DNA of 64,000 bases from Vandiemenella viatica. Lineage: Eukaryota > Arthropoda > Insecta > Orthoptera > Morabidae. Made by a program: the position numbers and the translations under genes. Of this stretch, positions 1 through 10,680 are shown piece by piece (position 1 is the first letter of the stretch; each line of letters starts with the position of its first letter). The notes under the pieces were generated by a model, which saw only the letters and a program-made list of their open reading frames with translations, was not told the origin of the DNA and made no database searches. The stretch spans positions 109,156,829 to 109,220,828 of the forward strand of contig JARYHS010009186.1 in the NCBI GenBank assembly GCA_031002005.1. Reading direction: 5' to 3'.

Positions 1-370
1 TCCAGAAACTGCAGGAGAAAATTAGCAACAATTTAAAATATCATCACAAGTTTCCCATGGAATAGTTAAATATTAGGGAAGTTTCCTCAAAATAGCAACT
101 TGACCTGTCGTCACCTATCAACAGGACTCGGCCAGTAAAATATTTTTGGATTTATTGAGGACGGAAGTTACAAATCTATATGCAATTTGGAATTCTGTGA
201 TCAAGTATTGTGCAATATAGGATATTACTTGACAATGATTGACAGCATTCACATTTGAGCTTCTAACCATGTTTTTTTGGACTTGTATTATTCATTAGAT
301 CCATCTATACGAATTGCATACACCTACGTCAAAATATTCTGATCTTTACTGTGGGCAGGGGCTATCTACC

Positions 371-660
371 TCAGGATTTCTGTTTGTTTGTATCGTCCAA
401 TGACGGAACAACGAATTTTGAGAGCAGAGGTAAAAACTGTGCGATTTCCACTCCTTCAATATTTTGCCGCCCCATTGTCTTCACCCCAATTTTTAATGTT
501 GACACCCCAATATCCAATGTCACTGCTCCAATTGTCGCCACCCCATTGTCGCTACAACATTGTCGCCGCCTGGGGCAGTAGTATAACAGAAATAAGGTCA
601 CCGCAAGATAAATTTGCCGCCCTTCAGACATTATTTTGCCGCCGCTCCCCATCCACCCAC
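371..660 (+). repeat. Degenerate CCATTGTCGCC-type repeat, copy 1
   Basis: The interval carries imperfectly repeated C-rich words such as CCCCATTGTCGC, TTTTGCCGCC and CCAATGTCACTGCTCC. A related stretch occurs in opposite orientation at about 34830-35060, including a shared ATTATTTTGCCGCC box and a matching CCRATNTCACTRCTCC segment. The overlapping open frames on both strands (about 76-124 codons) are of biased composition, and I do not regard them as genes. I infer an old dispersed repeat of unknown class. Confidence 0.4.
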
Positions 661-1304
661 AAGCTAAATTCAGCAATGGTAGGGTCTGAATGATTTCATA
701 ATTAGACATCCCAAAAAAAGGAAACTTTCCATGAAAATCGGTCATTCGTAGAGAGATAGGTAATAACTTAAAGAATATTTTAGTAGCTCGGCCTCTCGTG
801 CGTCAGGTACTGTCCACATTTCGTTTCACTTTGATACAAGATGTTCGCATGATGCCTAATAACTGAGATCTCGAAGCAACTTCGATCTGTACACCAGAAA
901 CCTTTGGCCGAGGCCTCAGAAATTCCCCTCTGACAAAGTGGCCGGGGTCGGACTTATATTGGTGCGCAGTGGTCGTTCTCTTTGGTCCCCGGAATGCTCG
1001 TTATTAAAATCGGCGACCGCGTTAGCCCATTGGCTCTCTGCAACAATTAGCAGCACAGACGGCCGAGCCTGCCTTATTAAAATAAGTGGAGCTAGCCTCC
1101 GCAAGTGGAAAGGATATTTTACAGATGTTACTAGACGTATTCGAATATTACGAAGAAACTTGTAGCCACTGAACTATTTTCTTTGGAGACATCAATTTTA
1201 AATTGAAAATCTTGTTTAGACTGCTGAGATTACGGAAAGTTTTCATCTAAAGGTCTTTACAGCCAAAACAACAATTTAATCGCAGAGCGACATATAAATT
1301 AACA

Positions 1305-2304
1305 NNNNNNNNNNNNNNNNNNNNNNNNNNNNNNNNNNNNNNNNNNNNNNNNNNNNNNNNNNNNNNNNNNNNNNNNNNNNNNNNNNNNNNNNNNNNNNNN
1401 NNNNNNNNNNNNNNNNNNNNNNNNNNNNNNNNNNNNNNNNNNNNNNNNNNNNNNNNNNNNNNNNNNNNNNNNNNNNNNNNNNNNNNNNNNNNNNNNNNNN
1501 NNNNNNNNNNNNNNNNNNNNNNNNNNNNNNNNNNNNNNNNNNNNNNNNNNNNNNNNNNNNNNNNNNNNNNNNNNNNNNNNNNNNNNNNNNNNNNNNNNNN
1601 NNNNNNNNNNNNNNNNNNNNNNNNNNNNNNNNNNNNNNNNNNNNNNNNNNNNNNNNNNNNNNNNNNNNNNNNNNNNNNNNNNNNNNNNNNNNNNNNNNNN
1701 NNNNNNNNNNNNNNNNNNNNNNNNNNNNNNNNNNNNNNNNNNNNNNNNNNNNNNNNNNNNNNNNNNNNNNNNNNNNNNNNNNNNNNNNNNNNNNNNNNNN
1801 NNNNNNNNNNNNNNNNNNNNNNNNNNNNNNNNNNNNNNNNNNNNNNNNNNNNNNNNNNNNNNNNNNNNNNNNNNNNNNNNNNNNNNNNNNNNNNNNNNNN
1901 NNNNNNNNNNNNNNNNNNNNNNNNNNNNNNNNNNNNNNNNNNNNNNNNNNNNNNNNNNNNNNNNNNNNNNNNNNNNNNNNNNNNNNNNNNNNNNNNNNNN
2001 NNNNNNNNNNNNNNNNNNNNNNNNNNNNNNNNNNNNNNNNNNNNNNNNNNNNNNNNNNNNNNNNNNNNNNNNNNNNNNNNNNNNNNNNNNNNNNNNNNNN
2101 NNNNNNNNNNNNNNNNNNNNNNNNNNNNNNNNNNNNNNNNNNNNNNNNNNNNNNNNNNNNNNNNNNNNNNNNNNNNNNNNNNNNNNNNNNNNNNNNNNNN
2201 NNNNNNNNNNNNNNNNNNNNNNNNNNNNNNNNNNNNNNNNNNNNNNNNNNNNNNNNNNNNNNNNNNNNNNNNNNNNNNNNNNNNNNNNNNNNNNNNNNNN
2301 NNNN
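1305..2304. other. Scaffold gap of 1000 N
   Basis: Exactly 1000 undetermined bases, a placeholder length rather than a measured distance. The gap probably hides downstream exons of the minus-strand gene at 2443-4185. Apparent reading frames across it are artefacts. Confidence 0.98.
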
Positions 2305-2442
2305 AGAGTTTTGCCGCTGTCCCTTTCTTGAAACTCACGACAATTTTACATTGAGCTCCGACTTCACATAGTTTTTAATAACCAATCAGACAGGGATGGT
2401 GCTGCGCGTGACTTCACGCATTTTAGTAAAAAAAACACATAC

Positions 2443-4185
2443 GGACGGTTTTGAAAGCGGCTTCCTTCTGAATTTTGTATGTTGTACTCAGCCCCACCTG
2501 AACTTTTACGGACGGGGAGGACTGACTATCAACAATTTCGCGAAGTTTTTCAGTCAAAAGATCATGGCAAGCGTCAATGTATTTAATAGGGTCAATATAA
2601 TTTAATGAATTTAGAATGGTACCGGTATAAATTCTACGTTCAAAAGCACTTTCCCGGTCTTCAAGGATCAAGCGCGCTGCTGGCAACTCACCCCCTGTTG
2701 CTGCATTGTTGTGGCTGCTAGACGGTAATGAACTATCACTAATAGCTGCTGGGTGACTGCTGCTGGATGCCGGCCGCCACGACGACGTGCTAGCTTCAGG
2801 CTGGCGTGATGCCGTGGTCGGCTGCCATGTCGATGTGCTAGCGACGGGCTGGCGTGGCGACGGAGTTGGGCGCCACGATGATGTACTGGCGACAGGCTTG
2901 TTTGATGCTGGAGTGGGACGCCACGATGATGTACTGGCGACAGGCTGGTGTGTTGCCGGGGTCGGCCGCCACGATGATGTGCTAGCACCGGGCTGGTGTG
3001 ATGCCGGGAGTCGGCCGCCACGATGACGTGCTAGCACCGGGCTGGCGTGATGCTGGAGTCGGCTGCCACGATGACGTGCTGGCGACGGGTCGACGAGGAG
3101 CAGCGATAGGCATGCCAGGACCTGCTGCCGTGGTCGGCGTTTCCCAGGGTCGCCACAGTGGTGGTGGGGCAGGATCATTCATGTTGACGGCGGCAGGTTC
3201 ATTTGCGGCCGACCCCTGTATACCGGAACCTGAAACAGAAAAAAAAGGAAAATTTTAGTAACATTGAAAAATAAATAAACATGTAAACAAAAAAAAAATT
3301 ATTCAAAGAAGTAGTATTGACTTACCAGTAATTCCATGGTTCCGGCGTGTAGGCGAATCTCCTTCTGGTATCGGTTGTGTGGAAACATATTGCACCAGAG
3401 ACTGCGCCGGTATTATCCATCCCTGTGATGATGGTGTCGGTGGTGCACTGCATGATGGTAAGCTTCGAAATGACGGCACATGGCCATCTAAGCTCCACTG
3501 TGATGAATCTGAAACAGAATAAAAAAAATATTTAGTAATATGCACAAAAAACAAAATTATGTAATATGAAAAAAAAATATTTGCACTTACCATTAGAAGT
3601 TGGTCGTTGTCGTTTGGAGTTAGACAGTAATGGAGTCCCATCGCGTTTATTACGCTGCTGACTAGAAGTCGCTTCCATATCTGAAACATAAAAAAAAAAA
3701 CGTATATCAGTAACAAAATAAACATGGAACAACATAAAAAAACAGATAAATATACAAGTTCTATGACTGACATACCTTCAAAACTGAACATTTCAAAATC
3801 GCCACATTCTGCAGACAGAAAAATAAATGAAATAGAAAAAAAAAATAATAACTTTATAAAAATAATTACAAGTTAAAAATTAAAATGCTTACCACCAATT
3901 AGTTCATTGGTTGCAATATTTAGAAGTTCATCAATTCCTGCAAAAAGAAAATAAACCAATGATATAGCGGCAAAACTAGCAACACCTAACTGTATAATGA
4001 GCAATCACTAAAAATTCATACCATAATCATCCAGTTGGCCTAACTCTAAAAGTGCCGCCATATCTGTGAAAGAAAACATAATATATAGTATACATTTAAG
4101 ATGATGATAGATTGTATGCTATTTAAGAAAAATTTTCACAAGTGTGATTGAACTTACCTTCGTAGTTGAAGAGATCTTCGGACAT
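2443..4185 (-). CDS. Multi-exon gene, N-terminal part; possible PolB-type mobile-element protein
   Basis: Seven exons can be read from GT/AG borders: 4185-4158, 4063-4022, 3937-3893, 3808-3776, 3680-3591, 3508-3326 and 3229-2443. Donors are GTAAG or GTATG and acceptors end TTTCAG, TGCAG or CACAG. Every intron is phase 1, and every internal exon is a multiple of three. The ATG at 4185 opens with MSEDLFNYE. Early exons are acidic and rich in Leu and Asn. Exon 5 has a basic KRQR stretch that could be a nuclear signal, and exon 6 is Ser/Pro-rich. Exon 7 has seven 16-residue repeats of the type VASTSSWRPTPAS, then a more folded region containing FERRIYTGTILNSLNYIDP. Its last donor (GTATGT at 2442) is again phase 1, so the protein continues, probably into the N gap. 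One extra G at 3006-3008 breaks the frame inside the repeats. The folded segment reminds me of the N-terminal part of large arthropod proteins that end in a viral/organellar-type DNA polymerase B, as in Polinton-like elements. That is recollection of a family, not a search. It could instead be a host gene. Confidence 0.62.
2773..3108 (-). repeat. Seven tandem 48-bp coding repeats
   Basis: Seven units of 48 bp (16 codons), each with a conserved CCACGATGAYGT core on the plus strand. On the minus strand they encode a Ser/Thr/Pro/Trp repeat, with STSSWRPTP as the core. The unit length is constant except for one extra base at 3006-3008. Changes are mostly silent or conservative, so the array was probably kept as protein for some time. 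It resembles a linker or an interaction repeat, and no enzymatic motif is seen. Confidence 0.85.
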
Positions 4186-4275
4186 GGTTACTGGAATTCA
4201 GAATAGCGAGAGAGAGACAACCTTACTCGTCGAACTGCGGAGCAGAAGTGATTCACGGATGGCTGACGCAGGCTT

Positions 4276-4281
4276 CTTATA
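4276..4281 (-). promoter_or_regulatory. TATA box of the multi-exon gene
   Basis: Read on the minus strand this is TATAAG, followed by GC-rich sequence. It lies about 90 bp upstream of the ATG at 4185. This predicts a start site near 4245-4250 and a 5' UTR of about 60 nt. Position and motif fit a focused arthropod promoter; this is inferred from sequence only. Confidence 0.55.
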
Positions 4282-4339
4282 CCTCTCGACCGGGCAGGCG
4301 TGAGCCTGTTCAAACCAGTCGATGAAACGATGCAGCCAC

Positions 4340-4850
4340 ACCTGGCGGGGACGGTTAAGTGGTCTGACAATAGAATGGGCAGCTGCTGCTTCGCAGATGA
4401 CGGTTAGAGGCCGCTCAAGTGGTCTGACAATACAGAAATAGAACAAAGGACCGCGAGGGCAGCTGGCGCGACACACCTGGTGTGTTTGGGGGTCGCTCAA
4501 GTGGTCTAACAAAGAACCCCAAGGGCAGCTGGTGCTAGGGAAGGCAGGTGTTCAAACAAGTGGCCATGATTGACAGGTGGGGAGGACAACAAAGAACCGC
4601 GAGGGCAGCTGGCGCGACACACCTGGTGTGGTTGGGGTCGCTCAAGTGGTCTAACAATAGAGGGGTAACTGAGGTTAGTCAAGTGGCCCTCGAGTCAAGT
4701 GGCCCTCAAGTCAAGTGGGAGGGGAGAGAACAATAGGTGTGAAAATGATTGACAGGTGGGAGGGGGGAGAACAATAGAGGTGTGAAAATGATTGACAGGT
4801 GGAAGGGGGGAGAACAATAGAGGTGTGAAAATGATTGACAGTTCTTTTGT
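4340..4850. promoter_or_regulatory. Upstream array of direct repeats with TGATTGACAG and CAAGTGG words
   Basis: Upstream of the TATA box are nested direct repeats. A block of about 60 bp occurs at about 4450-4509 and 4590-4655, and a 43-bp unit recurs with exact spacing from 4746 to about 4841. The decamer TGATTGACAG occurs four times (4567, 4746, 4789, 4832). It equals the known composite site for PBX/Exd with Prep/Meis/Hth homeoproteins. The heptamer AAGTGG preceded by CA or TA occurs about eight times between 4350 and 4715 and resembles an NK2/Tinman site. A regulatory role is inference; the repeats could also be terminal repeats of a mobile element. Confidence 0.5.
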
Positions 4851-4869
4851 GTGAGCGCGCTCCCCCCTT

Positions 4870-5599
4870 TTATACCTACTGACGTTGGTTGTAAAAGGTA
4901 TGTTGAGATGAAGAGGTTAGCGCAAGTTAGGAATAGATGGAGGATCGCATCAAACCAGTCTACATATTAATGATAGAAAACTAAATTTCTGAGAATGAAG
5001 CTTCTTAATGATGTACTTATAAACGGGACGAGTAAAGTGTCTGCCCCATTTTCTCTTGCAGATTGAGATTTTGACTGCGTAGTCTAATTAAAGCAGGGGG
5101 TGTTGCGATATGTACTGTTATTTCCTAAAAACCTAAAATCAGTGTCAATTAATGCTTAAGAGGATACAAAACACTTCTTTCAGACTTGATTGTAGCAGGG
5201 ATTTCTATGATCCGTTTTGCATAGAATGCCAAAATCAACGTAAGTGACTGCCGTTATGGTTACTGAGACGGTTTGATTTCATTATCAGTTAAAATAAAAT
5301 GGTATCTCCTATTCTAACTACCACAGCAACGAGGGTAACGTTATAAAAACAATTGACTGACAATTAAAGAACAATTATTGACAAAATGAATTGCTTGAAA
5401 AAAAATAAAGTAAAAAAAACGGAAGTAAGATATTGCTAGTATCTGCCCTCAACCACAACACAACTTTCGCCTGCCAAAAACAAAAAGTTTCAATTTAGTC
5501 ATTGGATCCAAAGTTATTGATATAATCTACGCTATTATATATCAAAGACGCTTTTTATAAACTGGTTGGAATCGGTTGTTTGGGGGCCCTTGGAGCCAA

Positions 5600-5663
<64 letters not shown>

Positions 5664-6690
5664 ATTTTTTTTGTTTTGTTTGTCCTTGTGTCTGTTCTGG
5701 CATTACACAAAAGCCGATTTTAACGCCATTTTCATAGATTAAAAGTTTAAGGGTTTGGAATATTTTTCATCCTGTCAACTAGTGTGGAATCAATAAATTA
5801 GAATCCAATTTAAACATTAAGTTTTGATGTTCGTGGAAGTATATCCAACAATGCTGCGTTAAACGATTCGCTTACATCTCCTCAAGCATAATATATCATT
5901 TTTTTGAAATGATAGTGAACTATTAGTGACAATTTGCAAGTAAACGATAAAAAAGGACATATTTCTCTGTTCGTTTGAAAGAAGTTGCGGAAGAACATGG
6001 TTGATAATTCTAAAGGTGACATCGGCGGTTGGCAATGTTATTTGATAAACACAATTTAAACAGACAGACCGCATAAGGATATCAGCAGATAAGATTATCA
6101 TAAGGAATCGAACGTTTTGATGGAGGCAATTCTGAAAAGTGGCTTATGACGTTATTCGTTGTTACAGCAGTTGGTTCTAAGGGAAAGGACGTTAATACGT
6201 CTGATGTGTTGTGATTAAACATAAGCACATCAACAAGAATTCCACGAAATGATAAGTAAGAAAACTTAGTATTATATCTCATTCAAAAAGTAATTTATTG
6301 TAGTGTCCAGATAGGCAAAGAAACTTGACCTGCTTCCCAGCTACCCTAAAAGTGCGAACATGCTTAGACTGGCGAGATTCCTGTACAAAAATTTTAACAT
6401 AAAGATGCATCATTACGTCACAACTTTGTCATGACGAAGGACATGTCTACTTTTCTGAGAGAACTGAATCATTCAAGTTGGAATTTGCCTTTAATAAAAT
6501 TTATTTTCTTTATTCAAGCTTTACGAGCATTCCAGTGGGGTTTTTTCGAAACCGATAGCTACATTAATAACGGTTCAAAATAAAAACTATTTCATTACTA
6601 TAGGTCTAGTTCCGTATTTCTAGTTACATGTATTTCTCTCATGAGTCACTTTCAATAGTTTTGGCATCTTCTCCAAGAGAAAAGAAAACT
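4870..6690. other. AT-rich stretch without a recognisable gene
   Basis: Apart from the TA microsatellite I see no supported gene. Short minus-strand frames at 5859-6282 have no recognisable motif. They could be remnants of an exon or of a transposon. Confidence 0.5.
5600..5660. repeat. (TA)n microsatellite
   Basis: About 60 bp of nearly pure TA/AT dinucleotide with one early G interruption (ATATGTATAT). A simple repeat, probably polymorphic. Confidence 0.95.
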
Positions 6691-6696
6691 AAGAAG

Positions 6697-6922
6697 GCCG
6701 GCCTCGGTAGCGTAGGGGCTAGAGTGTTAGCTCCACGTGCCGAAGGTCGCCGGTTCGAGTCCGGCCGAGGGCATGGGTGTTTAGTGTATGTGTTGTCTCT
6801 ATGTCATGTCCTTCGTGTTGTGTCTAGAACCACTTGGAAAAATAATACACTATGAAGCAATGAAATACACTGGATGATTCAAAATACACTTGAGTTGGCT
6901 TATGGCCTCGAAGCCAAAAGCC

Positions 6923-6961
<39 letters not shown>
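6697..6961 (+). mobile_element. Complete tRNA-derived SINE with 12-bp target duplication
   Basis: The 5' head is tRNA-like, with a box A region (GGTAGCGTAGGGGCTAG) and a box B (GGTTCGAGTCC). A unique body and an A-tail of about 40 nt follow. AAAACTAAGAAG flanks the element at 6685-6696 and 6962-6973, a typical LINE-machinery target-site duplication. The long uninterrupted A-tail and identical duplication suggest recent insertion. Confidence 0.9.
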
Positions 6962-6967
<6 letters not shown>

Positions 6968-7805
6968 AAGAAGTCAACAACATCCTCGAGTCAAGTCTAC
7001 TTTGTATATAACCTTCTCTATTTTCCCCATTCTTCTCACTATCTCTCTGTCCTCATCTCCATCCAGTACTGTATTCTCTACCCTCACTTCACCAATCAAT
7101 CCCGTAATCCATCTTGGGTGCGTATCCCTGTTCCTCAATTCATAGCTATTACATTCCCCTTACATGTCATTATCGTTTGGTGTACGTGTTCCCATACTAC
7201 AGTTTAGATAGCCTTATTCCTTATACTACCCTTTCTCGAACTCCTACTCTGCTTCCCTAGGATTTAATTTATCTCATTTTAATGTTTCTTACATTAATAA
7301 TCCCTTTTTTCCATGTTTCCTGACTGCAGGTATCGATAGGAATGAAATATTCCGGTATGTACTTCACTTGCTACTCAGTGAAACGACTTTATTCCGAAAC
7401 ATTGCTTTAGACGGTTATTAGCATCTTTTATTCCCACATGATGTTAATTCTTTCAATAATAATTTACTTAATCAATTAGAAATTTCATAGTTTTAATTGT
7501 AATAAAGTGGTTGTTGGTCTGCTTTACATGCTAGTTTACTGCCCCACTTGGTGTCATTTCGATAATTCTTGGATGTCTTCTTTTTATGATGTCATACCCT
7601 AAGGAGGTGTTTACCATAGAGGATATAACTCTCCACGGGAATATTCTTGGGAAGATGAAATGGGAGTGGATTCCCGTTGTCTTTCCCAGTGTTCTATCGT
7701 ATGTGTTACTGGAGCTGCGAATATGTGTGTGTTCAGTGTATTGTTTGTGTTGCATGAAGGGAGAGGTTGAGGTCATTCAGGCCTCCTCTTTTGAAAGACG
7801 CGTGG

Positions 7806-8150
7806 AGCCGCTAAGCTAACTGCTGTGTCCGCACGGCGGCCGAAATGTCAACACGGCGGACGGGTGGTCGCCCGGAGACGATCACGCGAGAACCGAAGCA
7901 AAGTCCAAGACGAGCTGCGCAGAGTTCAAGGAAGAAACCGAACGTAGACCGAGACGCGCGATGGTCAGAGTCTAATATGCGATGCACAGAGTCCGAAGGA
8001 GTAACTGAACGTAAGCTGAGGCGCGTGATGATCGAAGTCCGAGATGAGATGCACTGAAAGACGGTAGCGATACTGAATAGCAGTGAACACAGCACTGTCT
8101 TAAGTGGGACCGCGCGGCTGTATTTATAATAGGCTAGTCGCATCTGATTG
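7806..8150 (-). repeat. LTR-like or promoter-like repeat with internal 67-bp duplication
   Basis: On the minus strand a TATAAATA box (about 8120) is followed by a GC-rich leader holding two diverged tandem units of about 67 bp (about 7923-8055), each with GAACGTA and GATGCAC words. The layout resembles the U3/R/U5 of an LTR or another TE promoter. No adjacent gag-pol and no target duplication was found, so the class is uncertain. Confidence 0.35.
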
Positions 8151-8199
8151 GCCGCGGCGGAAACCCTGCTATGCGGTGACGCTAGTCGGCCTGTTGCTA

Positions 8200-8380
8200 G
8201 CGCCGTCTATCGGTTATCCACCTCCATCTCTTCTTTCGGACATGTGACGGTGTCAGGCAGGGATACGAGACTAACCGTCCCCATCTCACGGGCGAATCAC
8301 CACCAACAGTGCCGTATGCCCTCACTCCAAACACACTGTAGAGAGTATGGAATTTAACCCAGAATTCTGATGCACAATCT
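8200..8380 (-). repeat. Dispersed repeat shared with 19735-19850
   Basis: On the minus strand this segment contains GGAGTGAGGGCATACGGCAC followed by TGTTGGTGGTGATT and a GATGGGGACG stretch. The same order of words occurs on the plus strand at 19752-19810. It is a diverged interspersed repeat, perhaps a SINE body or LINE 3' end. Confidence 0.55.
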
Positions 8381-9409
8381 GGCGATAAGGAATTGTCCAC
8401 CACCACTCTTTCTACCCTGGCGGCCAAATTTTCCACCACCAGAACTCGAACCAGCTAACCACGTGTCAGCGCTGGACACCATCAAAGTGCCTCATCCAAT
8501 CGAGCCAACGGGGAAAGCATGTATATCATTTTAAACGCAGACATTAATAAATTTTATTTTACCAGGAAATGAAGATGGTTATTAATATAACTTCTGAGCT
8601 AGCCACGATTGTTTTTGCACCACCCTAGACGAAAATCCTAGAAGCTGGTTAGCACCGTCTCACAATTAAGTGTCAGTTACGACTAAGTTTTTCGTCGTTA
8701 CCTTTGTCAACTAATAAAGGAAGAATGGATTTAGCATGGGCTGAAAACTCTTTCGTGTACAATGGCGTGAAAAAAAAAAAAAAAAACCCCAGTGATCCTG
8801 TGTTTACCTCTTTTAGCAGAAATAATCCACTGATCGTCCAGCGTATGTGTTGGAAGTGAACGTGTGGGGCGAGAGGCATAGTGTGGAGGGAACGACAGGA
8901 GGGAGGGTGGATTCTGATCCCTCCTGCCATCAGCAGATTGGCCGCCGCTGGCACTCATAAAAAATTCGCGGCGTTGGCGCTCGAAGCGAGGTAATTAGCG
9001 GTAATTCTCTTAGGGGATCCACTGTCAGTCAGGGTCCGCCTGCTCTACCGCCCGTAACACCTGCTCTCCAACGCACCCCGCGGTCCGCTACGGGTGAAAT
9101 TGTTTGCCTCATCCGCTGTGTAACTGATCTGTCCACTTACTTATTCGTTTCAGATGATATACCTGCATCTAAAATTATTTAACTAAAAATTTAGCTAACC
9201 TAATGGTTGTACCAAGCTAAATTAAGTACACAGATAAAAAAAAAAAAAAAACTCATGGTTGTTTGTGACATTTGGGAGGGAGAGAGAATTTCTTGTAGAA
9301 GGTTTAAAGTGTAAAAACATTGGCATAACAAAAAAAAGGTCCAAAACACACCACAGAGATGTAATCATTTTTATTTGAGAAATTATTTTTGCTGGTAGCT
9401 TTACATCTA

Positions 9410-9570
9410 ATTGAGGTCATTAGAGGTAGGAAAGGACTGGGGGCAAGTAAAGGAGAGGAATTCGGACATGGTCCATTGACATGGCATTCGCCTGGAGTGA
9501 TTTGGTGAAACCATTTAAAACGCTTATCTGGATGTTTAGATGGCGATTCGAATCCAAGACCTAAGAGAGA
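9410..9570 (-). mobile_element. SINE fragment (minus)
   Basis: Carries the SINE body words seen elsewhere in the window (CCTGGAGTGATTTGG, then GGCGATTCGAATCC as the box B side). It is diverged and lacks a clear tail. Confidence 0.65.
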
Positions 9571-9649
9571 CGTAATTAAAGGACTAGGGAAATTGCTTTC
9601 GTACCATGTGTTCATTGCAATTAATCATCCGATTCAATATTTTTTCGCC

Positions 9650-9855
9650 TTCTCGTCGTCGGTTTCATTAGAGCCAAAAGACGATTATTGGTATGGATCG
9701 GGAAGGAATTTGTACATGGCCTCTTGAAGGAGCTATCACGGGATCCGACTAGAGTAATTTTGGGATATCTTGGAAAATTGAAATCTGGATGGCCAGACGG
9801 GGATTCGAATATGCGCCCTTCCGAATGACAGGTACCAGCATTAGCGCTCACTCAC
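9650..9855 (-). mobile_element. SINE fragment (minus), second copy in tandem
   Basis: The same body and box B layout as the preceding fragment (GGGGATTCGAATATGC, GGATGGCCAGACGG), only about 80 bp away. The two head-to-tail copies are diverged from each other, which suggests independent insertions. Confidence 0.65.
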
Positions 9856-9872
9856 AAGACTTAGTGTAAATA

Positions 9873-9905
9873 TTAGGTTGGTGTATAAGTTCCTTATCTT
9901 TGGCA
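9873..9905 (+). mobile_element. Mariner 5' terminal repeat remnant
   Basis: TTAGGTTGGTGTATAAGTTC matches the conserved start of mariner-family terminal repeats. No transposase or matching right end was identified nearby, so this is a decayed or truncated copy. Confidence 0.5.
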
Positions 9906-10680
9906 TGTGAATCATGCGGTATTTTTGCGTGTTTCTGTAATTTAAAAGTTTCATTGAAAATTTTAAATGAATTGCAATGGAGTGCACGCTCCGGTGGCAA
10001 TTTCCCTATACACACTTCTTCCCCCTTTCCAGCACCCACCTACATTTGCCCTCTACAAATTTCGACTTTAAGTTCTTTCAAAGTTTTTTTTTGTAATTTT
10101 CGAACACCCTTGTGCCAGCTTGTGGTTATGGTCTTTTCTTACATGCAATACTTTTAATTCTTACACCAATATCTTTCCATACCTCATAATCAATATTCTA
10201 CTTGTTAATCTCAAAGATTTTTTAAAAAAAGTTTTGTGTGATTGTTGGCTTAAGGAAGATGAAAAGTTAATTTTGAAACAGGTAGAAAAATGGTTTTCTG
10301 ATTTCATAAGGATCACTTTGACCTAAGTAGTTCACCACGTACTGGATGTAATATTGCACTGAGTATTCCGGTGATGTTCTCACACATTATAGACGTCAAT
10401 TCAGTCGCATTCGAAAATTGGCTATAATAATACCGGTACTTGATTGCTCTGGAAGTGAAGTGCCGTAACTGGTGACATCTGACTATTTACAAGAATTTAG
10501 TTGATGTTTACTAACCACTGATGAATTAGATAAGATACAGAGTTTTTCCACTGGCTTCACAATAAAAGTTTCATAAAATTCCAGTTATGTAACCCAATTT
10601 AAAGTTGTAATAATAGTTTTTTTCTGTAAACCTGTAAGCTATTAAACATAATCCGAATTTATACATTTCACAAATAAATA

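Noticed and set aside
1247..2338. Long minus-strand open frame across the first N run
   Set aside because: The frame exists only because N codons contain no stops.
2773..3108. CRISPR-like array
   Set aside because: The repeats are contiguous, coding and diverged, with no unique spacers. The context is eukaryotic.
2423..3178. A single 251-residue intronless protein
   Set aside because: The first part of that frame lies out of phase with the upstream exons. The splice-consistent reading enters it only after the extra G at 3006-3008.
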